Assembly (NCBI GenBank): GCA_020634035.1
Contig: JACKCM010000004.1
Span: 753,471 to 817,470, forward strand
Reading direction: 5' to 3'
From: Candidatus Obscuribacterales bacterium
GTDB taxonomy: Bacteria; Cyanobacteriota; Vampirovibrionia; Obscuribacterales; Obscuribacteraceae
DNA length: 64,000 nucleotides
Shown one piece after another: positions 1 to 9,329 of the stretch. Numbering within the stretch: the first letter of the stretch is position 1; every line of letters starts with the position of its first letter. A program made the position numbers and the translations under genes. Below the pieces are notes generated by a model. The model was not told the origin of the DNA and made no database searches. It saw nothing but the letters and a program-made list of their open reading frames with translations.

Positions 1-3000
1 GGCACGCTGGGTTGTTATCAACTCTCGATCTCCGGGAAGTTGCATATCGGGGTTGGTGCTTTCGAATTGTTTCCTGAGGGAGGCGATTTTCTTGGCTTCC
101 AGTTCTGTGACGGTATTATCTACGGTGCGTAATCTGTCGATTTCACTTGCTTTCAGAACGGCCGGCTTCACTCCGGCGGCTTCCAACCTGGCTATTTCTG
201 CCTCTACGAAGCGTAAACCGCCATTTCTGGTAGTTGGATCAAATATTCTCAGTCTCATATAACTGATGTTTGCATCGCCTTTGTTTGCATCAGCTTGCTT
301 CATAAAGGCGCGCATACGCTCCATTTGCTGTTTCAAACTTTCTATGTTGTTCTCAATTGGTGCATCTCCGAGACTGAGGAAATGAAGATTGCTCTGGGGA
401 TTGAGTTCAGAAAAGGTTCCGGGTCTGAGGATCCAGTCGGAATTGTTTTGCATATATTGAAGTAGATGACTCTCTACAGTTTGATTGGATGGCTTCGCCG
501 AAACTACAAAACGTCCATTTTGCTCATTGTAGTTCGAAAGTCTATTGAAGTCTACATCCGGAGTTCTGCCGGGGATTTTAGTGGCCCAGGGAACATGATT
601 CCAGTATTTCAAGTCGCCGTAATTTTTTAGATCCAGCGGCATAATGCTTCCATCTTTGATATTGATCAGAGCACCATCTAAACCAGCGTGATCGGCGGTT
701 GATCCTTTGCTGCCGGGGATAAATACCCAGTTTTTCAACTCTGGATTGTTTGTCTTTGCAATAGTTTCCATAATTTCTCTTTGCATGGCGTATTCATATT
801 TGACACCGGCTTTGACCTCGTTGACAGGAGGTTTGAATTTGCTTGCTATGCCTTTCATCTGATCGCGGTAAAATTTGAGAACATTGGTATCGGCATCGCG
901 CAGGGCTCCCATGGGTATCATCATCTGCGGATGACCTTTGGCTAGTACGAAGACATCAGCAAAGGCGCGAGTGTGCTCAGTACCAGCGCTACCTTTCGTT
1001 ATATAGCGCAGATTCTCGTTTACCCATCGTATCGTTTGAAAGTCATTGTTTCTGGTGTTAGGCCTTTCGGCAAAGGTTTCCATCAGACTTCTGGCCATAT
1101 TGTGGATTTCTTTTGCCTGATGTTTATCAATCAGTCCTTTCTCCAGAGCTGCTTCCAGTGCCTTGGGTTGAGCCAAAGAAAATAACTCGGCGACGGCTTC
1201 TTTAGAACCTGGAACAGCCGCAAAGGCTTCTCTTAGTCGCTCTGGGCGCGCTTGCTCCCGGAAGACTTTCAAGATCTCCTCGCTGGCAGCCCCGGGGTCT
1301 GCGACGCCCTGGCGCTTCAGTCGGTTGCTTAGCTCTGCTTGGAAGATCGGAGCATCTCTTTCACCGTTTTTTATATACTGCTCAAAGTCAGAGTTGAGCG
1401 AACGCACCACCGACTCTGCTCCGTTTACACCGCGTTTTTCTAGGGCGCTGACCACGCTTTTTTCGAATAGCCCTTTGAAGGCGCTGCCTCTAGCCAGGGT
1501 GGCGGCGTCGACGGTGCCAAGTATGGCTGCCTGGGTCAGATCAGATTGACTCAAGCCGCCTTTGATCAAGTGCTCGGTGCCGGCTCTGGCTGCCACCGAG
1601 GTGGCTGCGGTGAGGGCAAGACGCACCATGGTGGTGCCCACAGGAGCCGCGCCGACGGCGAATCCTGCGGCGAACATGATTTTGTCCGACAGGTCTTTGG
1701 CATACTGATCTTTTGCGTCGCTGTTGTCTTTGAGGGCTTTTACATATTTCTGGAAGCTCTCTTCTATCTGTTTGCCCAGCTCCTGGCGTTTCTCTGGCGG
1801 GAGTTTCTCTAGTAATTGCGATTGGAATTGATTCTGAGATTCGCCGATAGAAATTTCACCAAGGGCTTTGTATCCATACAGACCCTGGCCGCTCTCTTTT
1901 ACAGAGTCTCTGAAAGCGCGTTCCAGATCTCCCCTCGACATCGGCAGACTGAGTTCGATCTGGCGCTTTTGATTCTCATCGGCAGATTTGGAGAGATCCT
2001 CCGGCAGGAATTTGTTATAGACTTTTGCATATTCGTTGATGGCATCGAGACGATTCTGGGGCGCCAGTTTGGCAAAGTCATCGATAAGCTTTTGCTGATC
2101 TATGGAAGCACCCAGAGACTTTGCCCGTATTCTATCGGCAATGGTCATCTCTTGATCCGGATGACGCAGAATATTGATAGCGACCTCGCGTTGCTCTGGA
2201 GAGAGACCCTTGAATGTTTGATCTAGAGCTGCTCTGGCTACTGGATTATTGTCACGAGCTTTGTCAGCGCTTTCTAGAATTGACTTGCGCTCCGCATCTG
2301 GTATCAGTTTCAGTCCTTTGAAATAGTTGCCGGTATCGACCGAGTTCCAGAGGATGCCTTCTTCCGTATTCATAGAAAGCAGATTTTCGGCGCTCACTCC
2401 TTTGCCATCGAGAACAGGGCGACCGTAGCGTGCGAAATCTTCACCAAAGGCATATTTGGCTGCCTTCTGCAGATCGGGATCTTTTCGCAGGGGTTCCGGC
2501 ATTTTTGTGATCGATTCGGCTATGGACTGGGGCGAAGCGCCCTTCAGTTTTGCCAGTACTATTTGCTGTGGGGCACCGGCGGTGACATCTTTGCCTTCTT
2601 GCAAGCGGGTCAGCATCTGACCGGCTATCTCTCGGGCACCATCCGGCAGCAGATTGACACGGGCACCGAGCATTCTTCTTTGTTCACCAGAGAGTGCGGC
2701 ATAATCTTCTGGCTTGGCGTGCATGAGAGCTTCGAAGGTGTATGACGGTCCCTGGGATCTATTGGGTTCTCTTTTATCGAACTGAATATAGTCCGCGCTT
2801 GCATCGGCAAGGCTGGGATGACGCAGGTTCGAGGATGCCTCCGGAGGAAGATTCTCCGGGAAGATCTTGGTCATCTGTTCTCGGGCTGCTTCGGTCTCGA
2901 TGCCACTCAGTTTAGACCTGGTGTATACGGAGTTCTCGTCCGCTCCGGGTTCTCCGCCTATGCTATCCCAGACCTGTTTGCGATAAACAGGGTCTTTCAT

Positions 3001-4734
3001 CAACTCCTGGTCTCTGGGCGTGAATTCTTTGATTGCTTTCAATACAGCCTGACGCCCTTCGGCAGAGGCGATGCGACCAAGCAGAGTGGGCTCACCATGG
3101 GCTGCCATGTCTTCCCATTTGATAACGGCTCTGTCTCTGGTGGACTGAAAGAAAGTGGATGTATTTCCTGAAGCATTCTTCAGGGCCTGGTGGACACGTT
3201 CGTAGTATCGTATTGATTCGGTCTCGCCGGCGGTGGCGCCTTCGGTTTTTCCGGAGAGAGCCAGGCGCTGACCCTGGTTGAATTGTTGCCGTTCTTGAGG
3301 TGTCATCAAATTAAGTGCCAGCTCAACGCCTTTGCTTGGATCGACACCGAAACTGGTGCGCTGCATCTCTATGAAGGTGGCGGTATCGAGCTTGCCGTAT
3401 TTGGCATAGTCCGCTGCCTGGCGGCGCTGATCGCTGCCGTAAAATGCTTTGTTCAGCCTGGCTTCACCCTCGCCGTTTTCGCCCATGAATAGCCGACGGG
3501 CTTCTTTGGCTGCTTCACTGTTTCCTGCCATGGCTTCTTTGAACATAAACAGCTTCTGTTCGCCATCGACGTTTGCGTTGAGGGCGATGTCGGCCACTTG
3601 TTTCAATTGTGCGCCGCTGAGATCATTGCCGTTTTTGGCGTAGATGAGCGAGATCTCTTTGGACGGTGCCGACATTTTGCTTTCTGTGATCGTTTGTTCT
3701 AGATCACGACCGGTTTGTTGCTCTAGCTCTTTGCTCAGAGCCTGGCGCTGCTCGGCGGTCATGCCCCGCAGACTGACCCGGATGTTGTGCTCTGCAAGAG
3801 TACGCTCGGCACCTGAACCGGTCAGTCTGTCGAGACTTTTGAGATTGGTCTGAAGCCAGGCGGCATCCCTGGCTTCTTGTCTGGGTTCTAATAACGCTAC
3901 CGAGCCATCCATGCGTTTGTTGCGTAGTTCGTCTCTGAGATCCTTTTCGGTGGTTTGTTTGTAGAGCGACTCTAATTGAGCCTTATTCTGCTCGGGTATG
4001 GAGCGCAGGGTGACTTCCACCGCGTGAGAGTCTCCGGCGCCAATGCTTTTGCGCAGACTATCGACCGCTGCAGTCAGAGTCTCTGGCGCCATAGAAGTGT
4101 CAGCAGGAGGCTGGGCGACAGAGGCGGTGCGCTCTGGGGCGGCAAGATAGCCGTCGGTCAGTTTACGCAGGCTGGCTTCGGTTATTGGTCCTTTTATGGT
4201 CTCTACCGCGCCGCCATTTTGAAAGCGCAGACCATCGGCGCTTCCGTCGACTTTGCCGCTTGCATCTTGATGCTGCCATTTGCCGTCGGTAAACTGCCAT
4301 TTTGTGCCGTCTTGCATAAGCAACCCGGTCAGTTTGCCGCCTTCCCACTGAAATCTGGTGGTCTCGCCGTCTTTGCCTTTGAGTTCCTGCGGCAGTTTGT
4401 CTTCGAAATTAAGAGTGGCGCCGTCTTTGAAAGAGACGCTGTGACCGGTCAGACCGATGGCATCCATACCGGTAACAAACTGCTGTTCTGCTTTCGGCGG
4501 TGAAAGGTCGAGGTCTTTTGCTTTAGTCTCAGGCTCTGATTTGGTTTCGGGGCGCCAGGCAACCGTTGCTTCGTGGGCGATGGCGTCGCCTTTGTCTCTT
4601 GAATCTTCCCTGGTGAGTGAATGTACATCTAGTAAGGAGAGTTTGGGGAGTTCGGGGTGGTCGGCTCTAGAGTCATTGCCGGCAGAAACTGCTCCCACCC
4701 GGGCTTCCGGATTTGGGGTTGCTTGTTTTGACAT
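1..4734 (-). CDS. giant toxin-like protein with PD-(D/E)XK-like motif, 3' partial
   Basis: The frame is open from ATG 4734 to the left edge: 1578 codons with no stop, so the C-terminus is missing. There is no N-terminal signal peptide. Residues 1 to about 60 are polar and probably disordered. The middle (about 200-1000) is long, charged and helical. Residues about 1012-1060 form a Gly/Ala-rich hydrophobic stretch of the kind that precedes toxin domains in polymorphic toxins. Near the end, a helix containing YEYAMQREIMETI is followed by D1348, D1353 and then LDLK with D1368 and K1370. The order E-helix, D, x14, DxK fits the restriction-endonuclease-like fold. An immunity gene, if there is one, would lie left of the window. 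The reading frame is very sure; the nuclease and toxin role is inference from layout and motif spacing. Confidence 0.7.
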   Translation of the reverse strand, partial: MSKQATPNPEARVGAVSAGNDSRADHPELPKLSLLDVHSLTREDSRDKGDAIAHEATVAWRPETKSEPETKAKDLDLSPPKAEQQFVTGMDAIGLTGHSVSFKDGATLNFEDKLPQELKGKDGETTRFQWEGGKLTGLLMQDGTKWQFTDGKWQHQDASGKVDGSADGLRFQNGGAVETIKGPITEASLRKLTDGYLAAPERTASVAQPPADTSMAPETLTAAVDSLRKSIGAGDSHAVEVTLRSIPEQNKAQLESLYKQTTEKDLRDELRNKRMDGSVALLEPRQEARDAAWLQTNLKSLDRLTGSGAERTLAEHNIRVSLRGMTAEQRQALSKELEQQTGRDLEQTITESKMSAPSKEISLIYAKNGNDLSGAQLKQVADIALNANVDGEQKLFMFKEAMAGNSEAAKEARRLFMGENGEGEARLNKAFYGSDQRRQAADYAKYGKLDTATFIEMQRTSFGVDPSKGVELALNLMTPQERQQFNQGQRLALSGKTEGATAGETESIRYYERVHQALKNASGNTSTFFQSTRDRAVIKWEDMAAHGEPTLLGRIASAEGRQAVLKAIKEFTPRDQELMKDPVYRKQVWDSIGGEPGADENSVYTRSKLSGIETEAAREQMTKIFPENLPPEASSNLRHPSLADASADYIQFDKREPNRSQGPSYTFEALMHAKPEDYAALSGEQRRMLGARVNLLPDGAREIAGQMLTRLQEGKDVTAGAPQQIVLAKLKGASPQSIAESITKMPEPLRKDPDLQKAAKYAFGEDFARYGRPVLDGKGVSAENLLSMNTEEGILWNSVDTGNYFKGLKLIPDAERKSILESADKARDNNPVARAALDQTFKGLSPEQREVAINILRHPDQEMTIADRIRAKSLGASIDQQKLIDDFAKLAPQNRLDAINEYAKVYNKFLPEDLSKSADENQKRQIELSLPMSRGDLERAFRDSVKESGQGLYGYKALGEISIGESQNQFQSQLLEKLPPEKRQELGKQIEESFQKYVKALKDNSDAKDQYAKDLSDKIMFAAGFAVGAAPVGTTMVRLALTAATSVAARAGTEHLIKGGLSQSDLTQAAILGTVDAATLARGSAFKGLFEKSVVSALEKRGVNGAESVVRSLNSDFEQYIKNGERDAPIFQAELSNRLKRQGVADPGAASEEILKVFREQARPERLREAFAAVPGSKEAVAELFSLAQPKALEAALEKGLIDKHQAKEIHNMARSLMETFAERPNTRNNDFQTIRWVNENLRYITKGSAGTEHTRAFADVFVLAKGHPQMMIPMGALRDADTNVLKFYRDQMKGIASKFKPPVNEVKAGVKYEYAMQREIMETIAKTNNPELKNWVFIPGSKGSTADHAGLDGALINIKDGSIMPLDLKNYGDLKYWNHVPWATKIPGRTPDVDFNRLSNYNEQNGRFVVSAKPSNQTVESHLLQYMQNNSDWILRPGTFSELNPQSNLHFLSLGDAPIENNIESLKQQMERMRAFMKQADANKGDANISYMRLRIFDPTTRNGGLRFVEAEIARLEAAGVKPAVLKASEIDRLRTVDNTVTELEAKKIASLRKQFESTNPDMQLPGDRELITTQRA

Positions 4735-4863
4735 GGTTTTGAGCGATTTGAAAGTAACTTATGCATATCAATATATGCGCCGAATATAACGGCAATGTGA
4801 CCGCAGTTTGGCGCAACCAGAATCATGACGAAGATAGTCTTAGGATTTTTTATGGCGGTTCAT

Positions 4864-4904
4864 TCTAGTGTCTAATACTTCTGGCATCGTCTAGTATCTA
4901 ATTC
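4864..4904. repeat. imperfect 15-bp direct repeat upstream of the 4987 gene
   Basis: TCTAGTGTCTAATAC (4864-4878) recurs as TCTAGTATCTAATTC (4890-4904), with 13 of 15 bases equal and start points 26 bp apart. It lies in the 250-bp divergent gap between the giant minus-strand gene and the plus-strand gene at 4987, so it could be a paired protein-binding site. No other support. Confidence 0.25.
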
Positions 4905-4986
4905 AGAATTTCAATCCATACTAAGGCAGAAATTTTGTACAATCCCCTGGACCAGTTGTTTGTGGTTTGTTTTGGGAGAACATATT

Positions 4987-5640
4987 TTGAAAGACGATCC
5001 TTGCTCTTATAAGAAGAAGAAAAAGTCTGGCAGATACATCGATAGATGCACAGTAGAAGATTGTCCTTTGGAAAGTTGGGTCCCGGAGATCGGAGACAGA
5101 TTCGATAGTGCTGTAATCAATTCCGATAGAGCCACTGCTAGCAATGTTAAATACCGGTTTAAGATAATGACACCGTCATTTGTTGATAAAGGTGTGATCA
5201 CTAGAACCGCTATGCTTCCTGTGCCGCCAGAATCTCCCGAGACAGCTAATATCAGCTCTATTCCGATAACTTGCCTGGCTCATATTAGCAATGATTCGAC
5301 AAATGATTTCATACTGCCCCATGTTGATGGAGAAGAGCCACTAGATTTCTGGTTTTACACTACTGCATTAGATAGGCAAAACCCGGTTTTTTACCGTGGA
5401 GTCATTCGTTCTTACAAGTACCCTAATCTCTGGACTCTGGCGCCCGGTGAGAAGCGCTGGACTTATCAGGTTATTCACTTGCCTATATTTATCCCCGATG
5501 AAAGGGCCTTTGGCGAGGATGAAAGACCGCGAGTTGGAGGAACCAAAAGAATCTATTTCAGATTCTGGGGTCTGTGGTCTTATGATGACTTTGACACTTT
5601 TAGCCCGGCAGATAGTGCGAATTACGATGTATTGTTGTAG
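4987..5640 (+). CDS. hypothetical protein, 217 aa
   Basis: I do not recognise this family. TTG at 4987 is chosen because GGGAG lies about 8 bases upstream; the TTG at 4960 has no such site. The protein opens with a Lys-rich stretch and then four cysteines within the first 35 residues (DPC, DRC, EDC patterns), which could bind a metal or form disulphides. The rest is rich in beta-type residues, Trp and Tyr (FWFYTTALDRQ, RFWGLWSYDDFD), suggesting a compact beta fold. There is no signal peptide or membrane segment. It is a single gene, convergent with the minus-strand gene at 5707. Confidence 0.65.
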   Translation: MKDDPCSYKKKKKSGRYIDRCTVEDCPLESWVPEIGDRFDSAVINSDRATASNVKYRFKIMTPSFVDKGVITRTAMLPVPPESPETANISSIPITCLAHISNDSTNDFILPHVDGEEPLDFWFYTTALDRQNPVFYRGVIRSYKYPNLWTLAPGEKRWTYQVIHLPIFIPDERAFGEDERPRVGGTKRIYFRFWGLWSYDDFDTFSPADSANYDVLL

Positions 5641-5688
5641 AGGGCGTTAGCTGCAGAATCTTTCTTGCGGTGAAAGCTGTCGGGTGTT

Positions 5689-5711
5689 GGTGATTCGCTT
5701 CAATAATCACC
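5689..5711. terminator. possible shared hairpin between convergent genes
   Basis: GGTGATT (5689-5695) and AATCACC (5705-5711) form a 7-bp stem with a 9-base loop. It overlaps the stop codon of the minus-strand gene ending at 5707 and follows the plus-strand gene ending at 5640. Neither side has a long T tract, so terminator function is only suggested. Confidence 0.3.
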
Positions 5712-6195
5712 GGGGGTAAAAAGTTGGTCCCTGTTGCTCTGTCATATCTATGACTGCTATGCACCGTCCATGATTTAAGAAGAATCGATAACCTGGATTA
5801 TGGTAGCGCAGCTCTTGCTGGCTGCTACAAAGTAAGGCATGATTACGCGATTCAAGTCCCGATACGATCATGGCAGTCTCTGAGACGACTTCGGATGGTT
5901 TTCCGAATTCGGCGATTATTTCCCCTTTGAATTTGCCTATGCAGGAGGCAATCCGCTTTTTATGTCTGGTGTTTCTGCGACCGGCAGGAGCACTGAGAGC
6001 CAGGTCGCTGGCAAATTTATTCGAGTTTACAGCGAAGTAATGGATTATCGCACCACCCGATTCGAAGAGACAGCCGCAAGTAGTAAGTAAGGTTATGACT
6101 ATCAGATAAGTTTTCAATCTTTTGGATCCATCGATGTGGTTTGGGCTGTAAGTCGCTATCGGATATCTAATCCCTGACCGACTCGATTTGATCAT
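5707..6195 (-). CDS. possible lipoprotein, BamE-like fold candidate
   Basis: The hydrophobic run KTYLIVITLLTTCGC looks like a lipoprotein signal with a lipobox-like LTTC. If so, translation may begin at an internal TTG (LKTYL) rather than ATG 6195. The mature part contains CIGKFKGEIIAEFGKPSEVV, a helix then G-x-P pattern as in SmpA/BamE-type domains, and ends in a strand with RCIAVID. The same two blocks occur in the protein at 48172-48789 (LCIGK...LLGEP and KKCIAIE), so the two look like distant paralogues. Function unknown; start uncertain. Confidence 0.55.
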   Translation of the reverse strand: MIKSSRSGIRYPIATYSPNHIDGSKRLKTYLIVITLLTTCGCLFESGGAIIHYFAVNSNKFASDLALSAPAGRRNTRHKKRIASCIGKFKGEIIAEFGKPSEVVSETAMIVSGLESRNHALLCSSQQELRYHNPGYRFFLNHGRCIAVIDMTEQQGPTFYPR

Positions 6196-6386
6196 TGTTC
6201 CTGGCTTCAGGTTAGAGATGGTTCAGCTCTTCTGTTTGCTTAGTTCTTGCTCCGCCCGGCCGGTTATATAATGGAAAGAAGTGGTTTCGTCTTGATTTTA
6301 CTAAGCGGAAATTCTATGACCGGCATATTAAAAGTTGCTTTTATATTCTCAGCGTTGGTCTTGTGACCCATCATAGAGAGAACGCC

Positions 6387-8033
6387 ATGCATATACCTAA
6401 TCGCAGTGGAATCCTAAGGACCAGTTTATTGGTACTAGCAGTTTTCGCTGCTTTATCCAATGGGACAGATGCCGCTTCTGCGCTAGAAGAAAGGTATCAC
6501 CGAAAGTTTGAGCGGGCTGAGATACTCGAGGCTTTGAATGCCTCTTATGCTGGTGGCGGCAGTGGTTTTTATACCGCTCAATTATTTACTGATAAAGGAT
6601 GGATTCTATACCAGAGAAAAGACTTTGCAGGCGCATTAGAGGCTTTTGAGACAGCACTCGATAAATTCCCTAAGATTGATGATGCTGTTTTAGGAAAGGT
6701 CTTTTCTCTGTATCATCTTGACCAGAAACAAGAAGCCAGAGACTTTCTCCGTGGCAAAAAGATTTATGCGCACGGATATCAGTCTGAAGAGATTCAAATC
6801 GAGATACTCATAGAGTTAAAACAATATGAGCAGGCGCTCGCACTATGCGACCAGATAGAAAAATCTTATACCCCTGTCGGTGCTGACCTGGTAAGAGACC
6901 ACCATTCACCCGGTTTTTTTCATCATATCCAACGATACAAAATTTATAGAGCTATGGGGCTAGATGAAGCCGCAGCAGATGAAGCTAGGCAGCTATATCG
7001 ATTTCGGTATAGAAATTCGTTCGCTGAAAAGAATGCTCTGCGAATGTTTGTCGAGTTATCTTTGTCTGTTCCCGCTGACTCTCCATATAAAAATAGTGAT
7101 AGCGCCAACAGGGTGCACCAAATAATTGATCAGATGATTGCGGCGGAGGAGCTGAATGAGGTGACCCTGGCGAGTATATTTGGTAGAGCTCTTGAGCCGG
7201 TGGTTCTGAGTAACAGAAAGTACTATTGTTTCTATGACGGTGAATCACCGATTTCTCATGTAGTATTCAAACCGAGTTCCATCGAGAAAAACGAAGAATT
7301 TATATCTGCTACTCTCAACATGCTAACTTTGGTTGATAGAAAGCAGTTTGAAGAATGGTACCCTGATGCAATCTATCATCCGGCGAGAGTTTCAGGCTGT
7401 ACGGGAAGACCTGCATACATTGAACTTAGTGTAAATGGGAGGAGATTCGTTTACGAATTTTCCGGTGGCGGGCACCTGAAACCGAGTAATCAACTTCTAA
7501 ATATGTTCAGTGTTTTTACAGATCCGCTATCTCGACTTTTGGAGGATGGAAGCACTCTTAGGTCGAGAGTCGAAGCGATAAAAAGCGGACTAGCGCCATC
7601 TCCTGCCAAGATAAACCCGGGATTGTATGTCGTCAACAAGGATTTGTTGACCTATTTGCATATTCAGCGTTTAATCAGTTCTGCCGACCAGGTTCTTTTG
7701 TGTCGCAATGCCCGGGAGCTAGCCCTTGACGGCGACTCGTCAGGGAAATTATTCGATGCACCAGCGATAAAGTCACGGATTGCATCAAAAGAAAAGAGAG
7801 ATTTGTTGGTTATTAGTATTCTTCGTGATACCACAAAAGATTTAGAATACTTTCCCCTTCCTTTGAGCAGTGATACAAATAGGAAGCTGTTTGCTCATCG
7901 AGTTAATGTCGAGCTTCAGCCCTTGATTAAAGATCTGGCCTTTAAGCGAACTATTGTTTTGACTAGAGGCGGCGAAGGCACATTTGATGGCTTTATGATC
8001 TTGTCGGACAGCACGACGCCGAATTCTAATTAG
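6387..8033 (+). CDS. exported TPR-containing protein, 548 aa
   Basis: ATG 6387 is preferred over GTG 6363 because GAGAG lies 6-7 bases before it and it gives a clean signal peptide (RTSLLVLAVFAAL, then a likely Ala cleavage region near DAASA). Residues about 60-180 hold TPR-like helix pairs (GWILYQRKDFAGALEAFETA and the ones after it). The C-terminal 350 residues are of unknown family, with one cysteine-bearing strand region (GRPAYIELSVNGRRFVYEF) and no enzyme motif I recognise. It is probably periplasmic or cell-surface and used for protein contacts. It stands alone; the next gene starts 59 bp downstream. Confidence 0.7.
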   Translation: MHIPNRSGILRTSLLVLAVFAALSNGTDAASALEERYHRKFERAEILEALNASYAGGGSGFYTAQLFTDKGWILYQRKDFAGALEAFETALDKFPKIDDAVLGKVFSLYHLDQKQEARDFLRGKKIYAHGYQSEEIQIEILIELKQYEQALALCDQIEKSYTPVGADLVRDHHSPGFFHHIQRYKIYRAMGLDEAAADEARQLYRFRYRNSFAEKNALRMFVELSLSVPADSPYKNSDSANRVHQIIDQMIAAEELNEVTLASIFGRALEPVVLSNRKYYCFYDGESPISHVVFKPSSIEKNEEFISATLNMLTLVDRKQFEEWYPDAIYHPARVSGCTGRPAYIELSVNGRRFVYEFSGGGHLKPSNQLLNMFSVFTDPLSRLLEDGSTLRSRVEAIKSGLAPSPAKINPGLYVVNKDLLTYLHIQRLISSADQVLLCRNARELALDGDSSGKLFDAPAIKSRIASKEKRDLLVISILRDTTKDLEYFPLPLSSDTNRKLFAHRVNVELQPLIKDLAFKRTIVLTRGGEGTFDGFMILSDSTTPNSN

Positions 8034-8092
8034 TCGAAAAAGATGATAACCTTTGGTCTTTCTAGCCTGAAACTTGAAAGAGACAAAGCACA

Positions 8093-8572
8093 ATGACAAG
8101 TTCTGTAGATGTTCGCCCACCACTGCCGCCTTTTGATCAAGAGTCGGCTGTATTGAAAGTCCGACTGGCTGAAGATGCCTGGAACAGTCGTGACCCGGTG
8201 AAAGTTTCCCAGGCTTATTCTCTTGATAGTCGCTGGAGAAACAGAAGTGAGTTTTTGAATGGTCGCGAAGAGATTGTTCAATTTCTTGCGCGTAAGTGGA
8301 ACAAAGAGTTGGAATACCGGCTTATTAAAGAACTGTGGGCGTATACCGGCGATTTTATCGCGGTGCGATTTGCCTACGAGTGGCACGATGACAGCACCAA
8401 TTGGTATCGCTCTTATGGCAATGAGTGCTGGAAGTTCAATGCCGATGGACTGATGACCGAGCGCCATGCCAGCATCAATGACCTGCCAATAGCTCCGGCA
8501 GATCGAAAGTTTCTATGGGAGCCTGGTCGAAGACCGGATGACCATCCTGGATTGTCAGATCTGGGTCTGTAA
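8093..8572 (+). CDS. DUF1348 / NTF2-like family protein
   Basis: This 159-residue cytosolic protein matches the DUF1348 group of the NTF2-like (SnoaL-like) cone fold. Characteristic stretches are AEDAWNSRDP near residue 27, SRWRNRSEFLNGREEI, the Trp-rich strand FAYEWHDDSTNWYRSYGNECW, and the tail WEPGRRPDDHPGLSDLGL. Length is typical. The fold often binds small hydrophobic molecules, but the substrate of this family is not known to me. AAGAGA precedes the ATG. The TetR gene follows after 60 bp with its own promoter, so co-regulation is not assumed. Confidence 0.8.
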   Translation: MTSSVDVRPPLPPFDQESAVLKVRLAEDAWNSRDPVKVSQAYSLDSRWRNRSEFLNGREEIVQFLARKWNKELEYRLIKELWAYTGDFIAVRFAYEWHDDSTNWYRSYGNECWKFNADGLMTERHASINDLPIAPADRKFLWEPGRRPDDHPGLSDLGL

Positions 8573-8581
8573 CTCCTTGGT

Positions 8582-8610
8582 TTGCATATCATTGTACCTA
8601 TCGGTACAAT
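8582..8610 (+). promoter_or_regulatory. sigma70-type promoter with embedded TetR operator (tetR)
   Basis: TTGCAT (8582-8587), a 17-bp spacer and TACAAT (8605-8610) make a near-consensus promoter. A perfect palindrome, ATTGTACC (8591-8598), TATC, GGTACAAT (8603-8610), covers the spacer and the -10 box. A repressor bound there would block RNA polymerase. The TetR-family gene starts at 8633, so this is probably the autoregulatory site. Confidence 0.8.
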
Positions 8611-8632
8611 AGATGGATATGTGAGGAGAGTT

Positions 8633-9190
8633 ATGCCGGCGCCACTATTAACGAGAGATGAGATTCTTGCACGCTTGCTTGAGGTGTTTCGCTCAAGGGG
8701 CTATGAAGGGGCGTCCATGACCTTGATTTCAAAAGAGACTGGTCTTGGAAAGGCAAGTCTCTATCACCATTTCCCCGGCGGTAAAGATGAGATGGTCGCT
8801 GAAGTTCTCAAACATGTAGACGGCATACTAGAACAGTTCGTGATTGCGCCGCTCACTGGCGCCGGTGCACCGGAAGCAAAGTTGAACACCATGATAAAAA
8901 ACATCGACCAGTTTTATTGTGGTGGAGAGAAAGGCTGTGTGCTTGATTCTCTTTCAATTAAAGCAGGCTCCGATGCGTCTGGTATCAAGTTAAAAGAACA
9001 GATGAAAGCCTGGATAAAGGCGATGGAATCTGTGTCAAAAGAGAGTGGCTGCGATGCCAGAGAAGCTAGAGAACGAGCCGAAGAAGCTATGGCATCTATT
9101 CAGGGCGCGTTAGTGGTCGCCAGGGCTATTGAAAATAAGAGTGTTTTTCAGAGAGCCTTAAAACGTTTACCAGAACAGCTTTTGAAGTAA
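8633..9190 (+). CDS. TetR-family transcriptional repressor
   Basis: ATG 8633 follows GGAGAG and gives 185 residues. The N-terminal helix-turn-helix reads LEVFRSRGYEGASMTLISKE, then TGLGKASLYHHFPGGKDEM, the classic TetR recognition region. The C-terminal ligand domain, with FYCGGEKGCVLDSL and AWIKAMESVSKESG, resembles the LmrA/YxaF-like subgroup. One cysteine sits in FYCGGEKGC and another in ESGCDA; redox or electrophile sensing is possible but not shown. The palindrome at its own promoter recurs before the DsrE gene at 9330, so this protein very likely represses both. Inducer unknown. Confidence 0.9.
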   Translation: MPAPLLTRDEILARLLEVFRSRGYEGASMTLISKETGLGKASLYHHFPGGKDEMVAEVLKHVDGILEQFVIAPLTGAGAPEAKLNTMIKNIDQFYCGGEKGCVLDSLSIKAGSDASGIKLKEQMKAWIKAMESVSKESGCDAREARERAEEAMASIQGALVVARAIENKSVFQRALKRLPEQLLK

Positions 9191-9240
9191 GTCTTCTGAA
9201 TGGTTTTCGGAATGATTGTTGCAATCTTGTAATTTTGGGG

Positions 9241-9269
9241 TTGCTATTGTACCGAACGATCGGTACAAT
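9241..9269 (+). promoter_or_regulatory. sigma70-type promoter with second TetR operator (dsrE-like gene)
   Basis: TTGCTA (9241-9246), 17 bp, and TACAAT (9264-9269) form a strong promoter. ATTGTACCGA (9246-9255), ACGA, TCGGTACAAT (9260-9269) is a perfect 24-bp palindrome covering it. The 8-bp outer half-sites equal those of the tetR promoter, but here they are 8 bp apart instead of 4. Confidence 0.8.
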
Positions 9270-9329
9270 GGAATCATGCAAATCGAAAAACACAAATTTA
9301 TTATTCGATTCGACCCAAGGAGCTAGAAA

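Noticed and set aside
53..4789. Many plus-strand frames of 60-175 codons across the first 4.7 kb
   Set aside because: They lie opposite one uninterrupted 1578-codon minus-strand frame, lack ribosome sites and have odd compositions; they are shadows.
8030..8467. Minus-strand frame of 145 codons
   Set aside because: Antisense to the DUF1348 gene, which has a clear family pattern.
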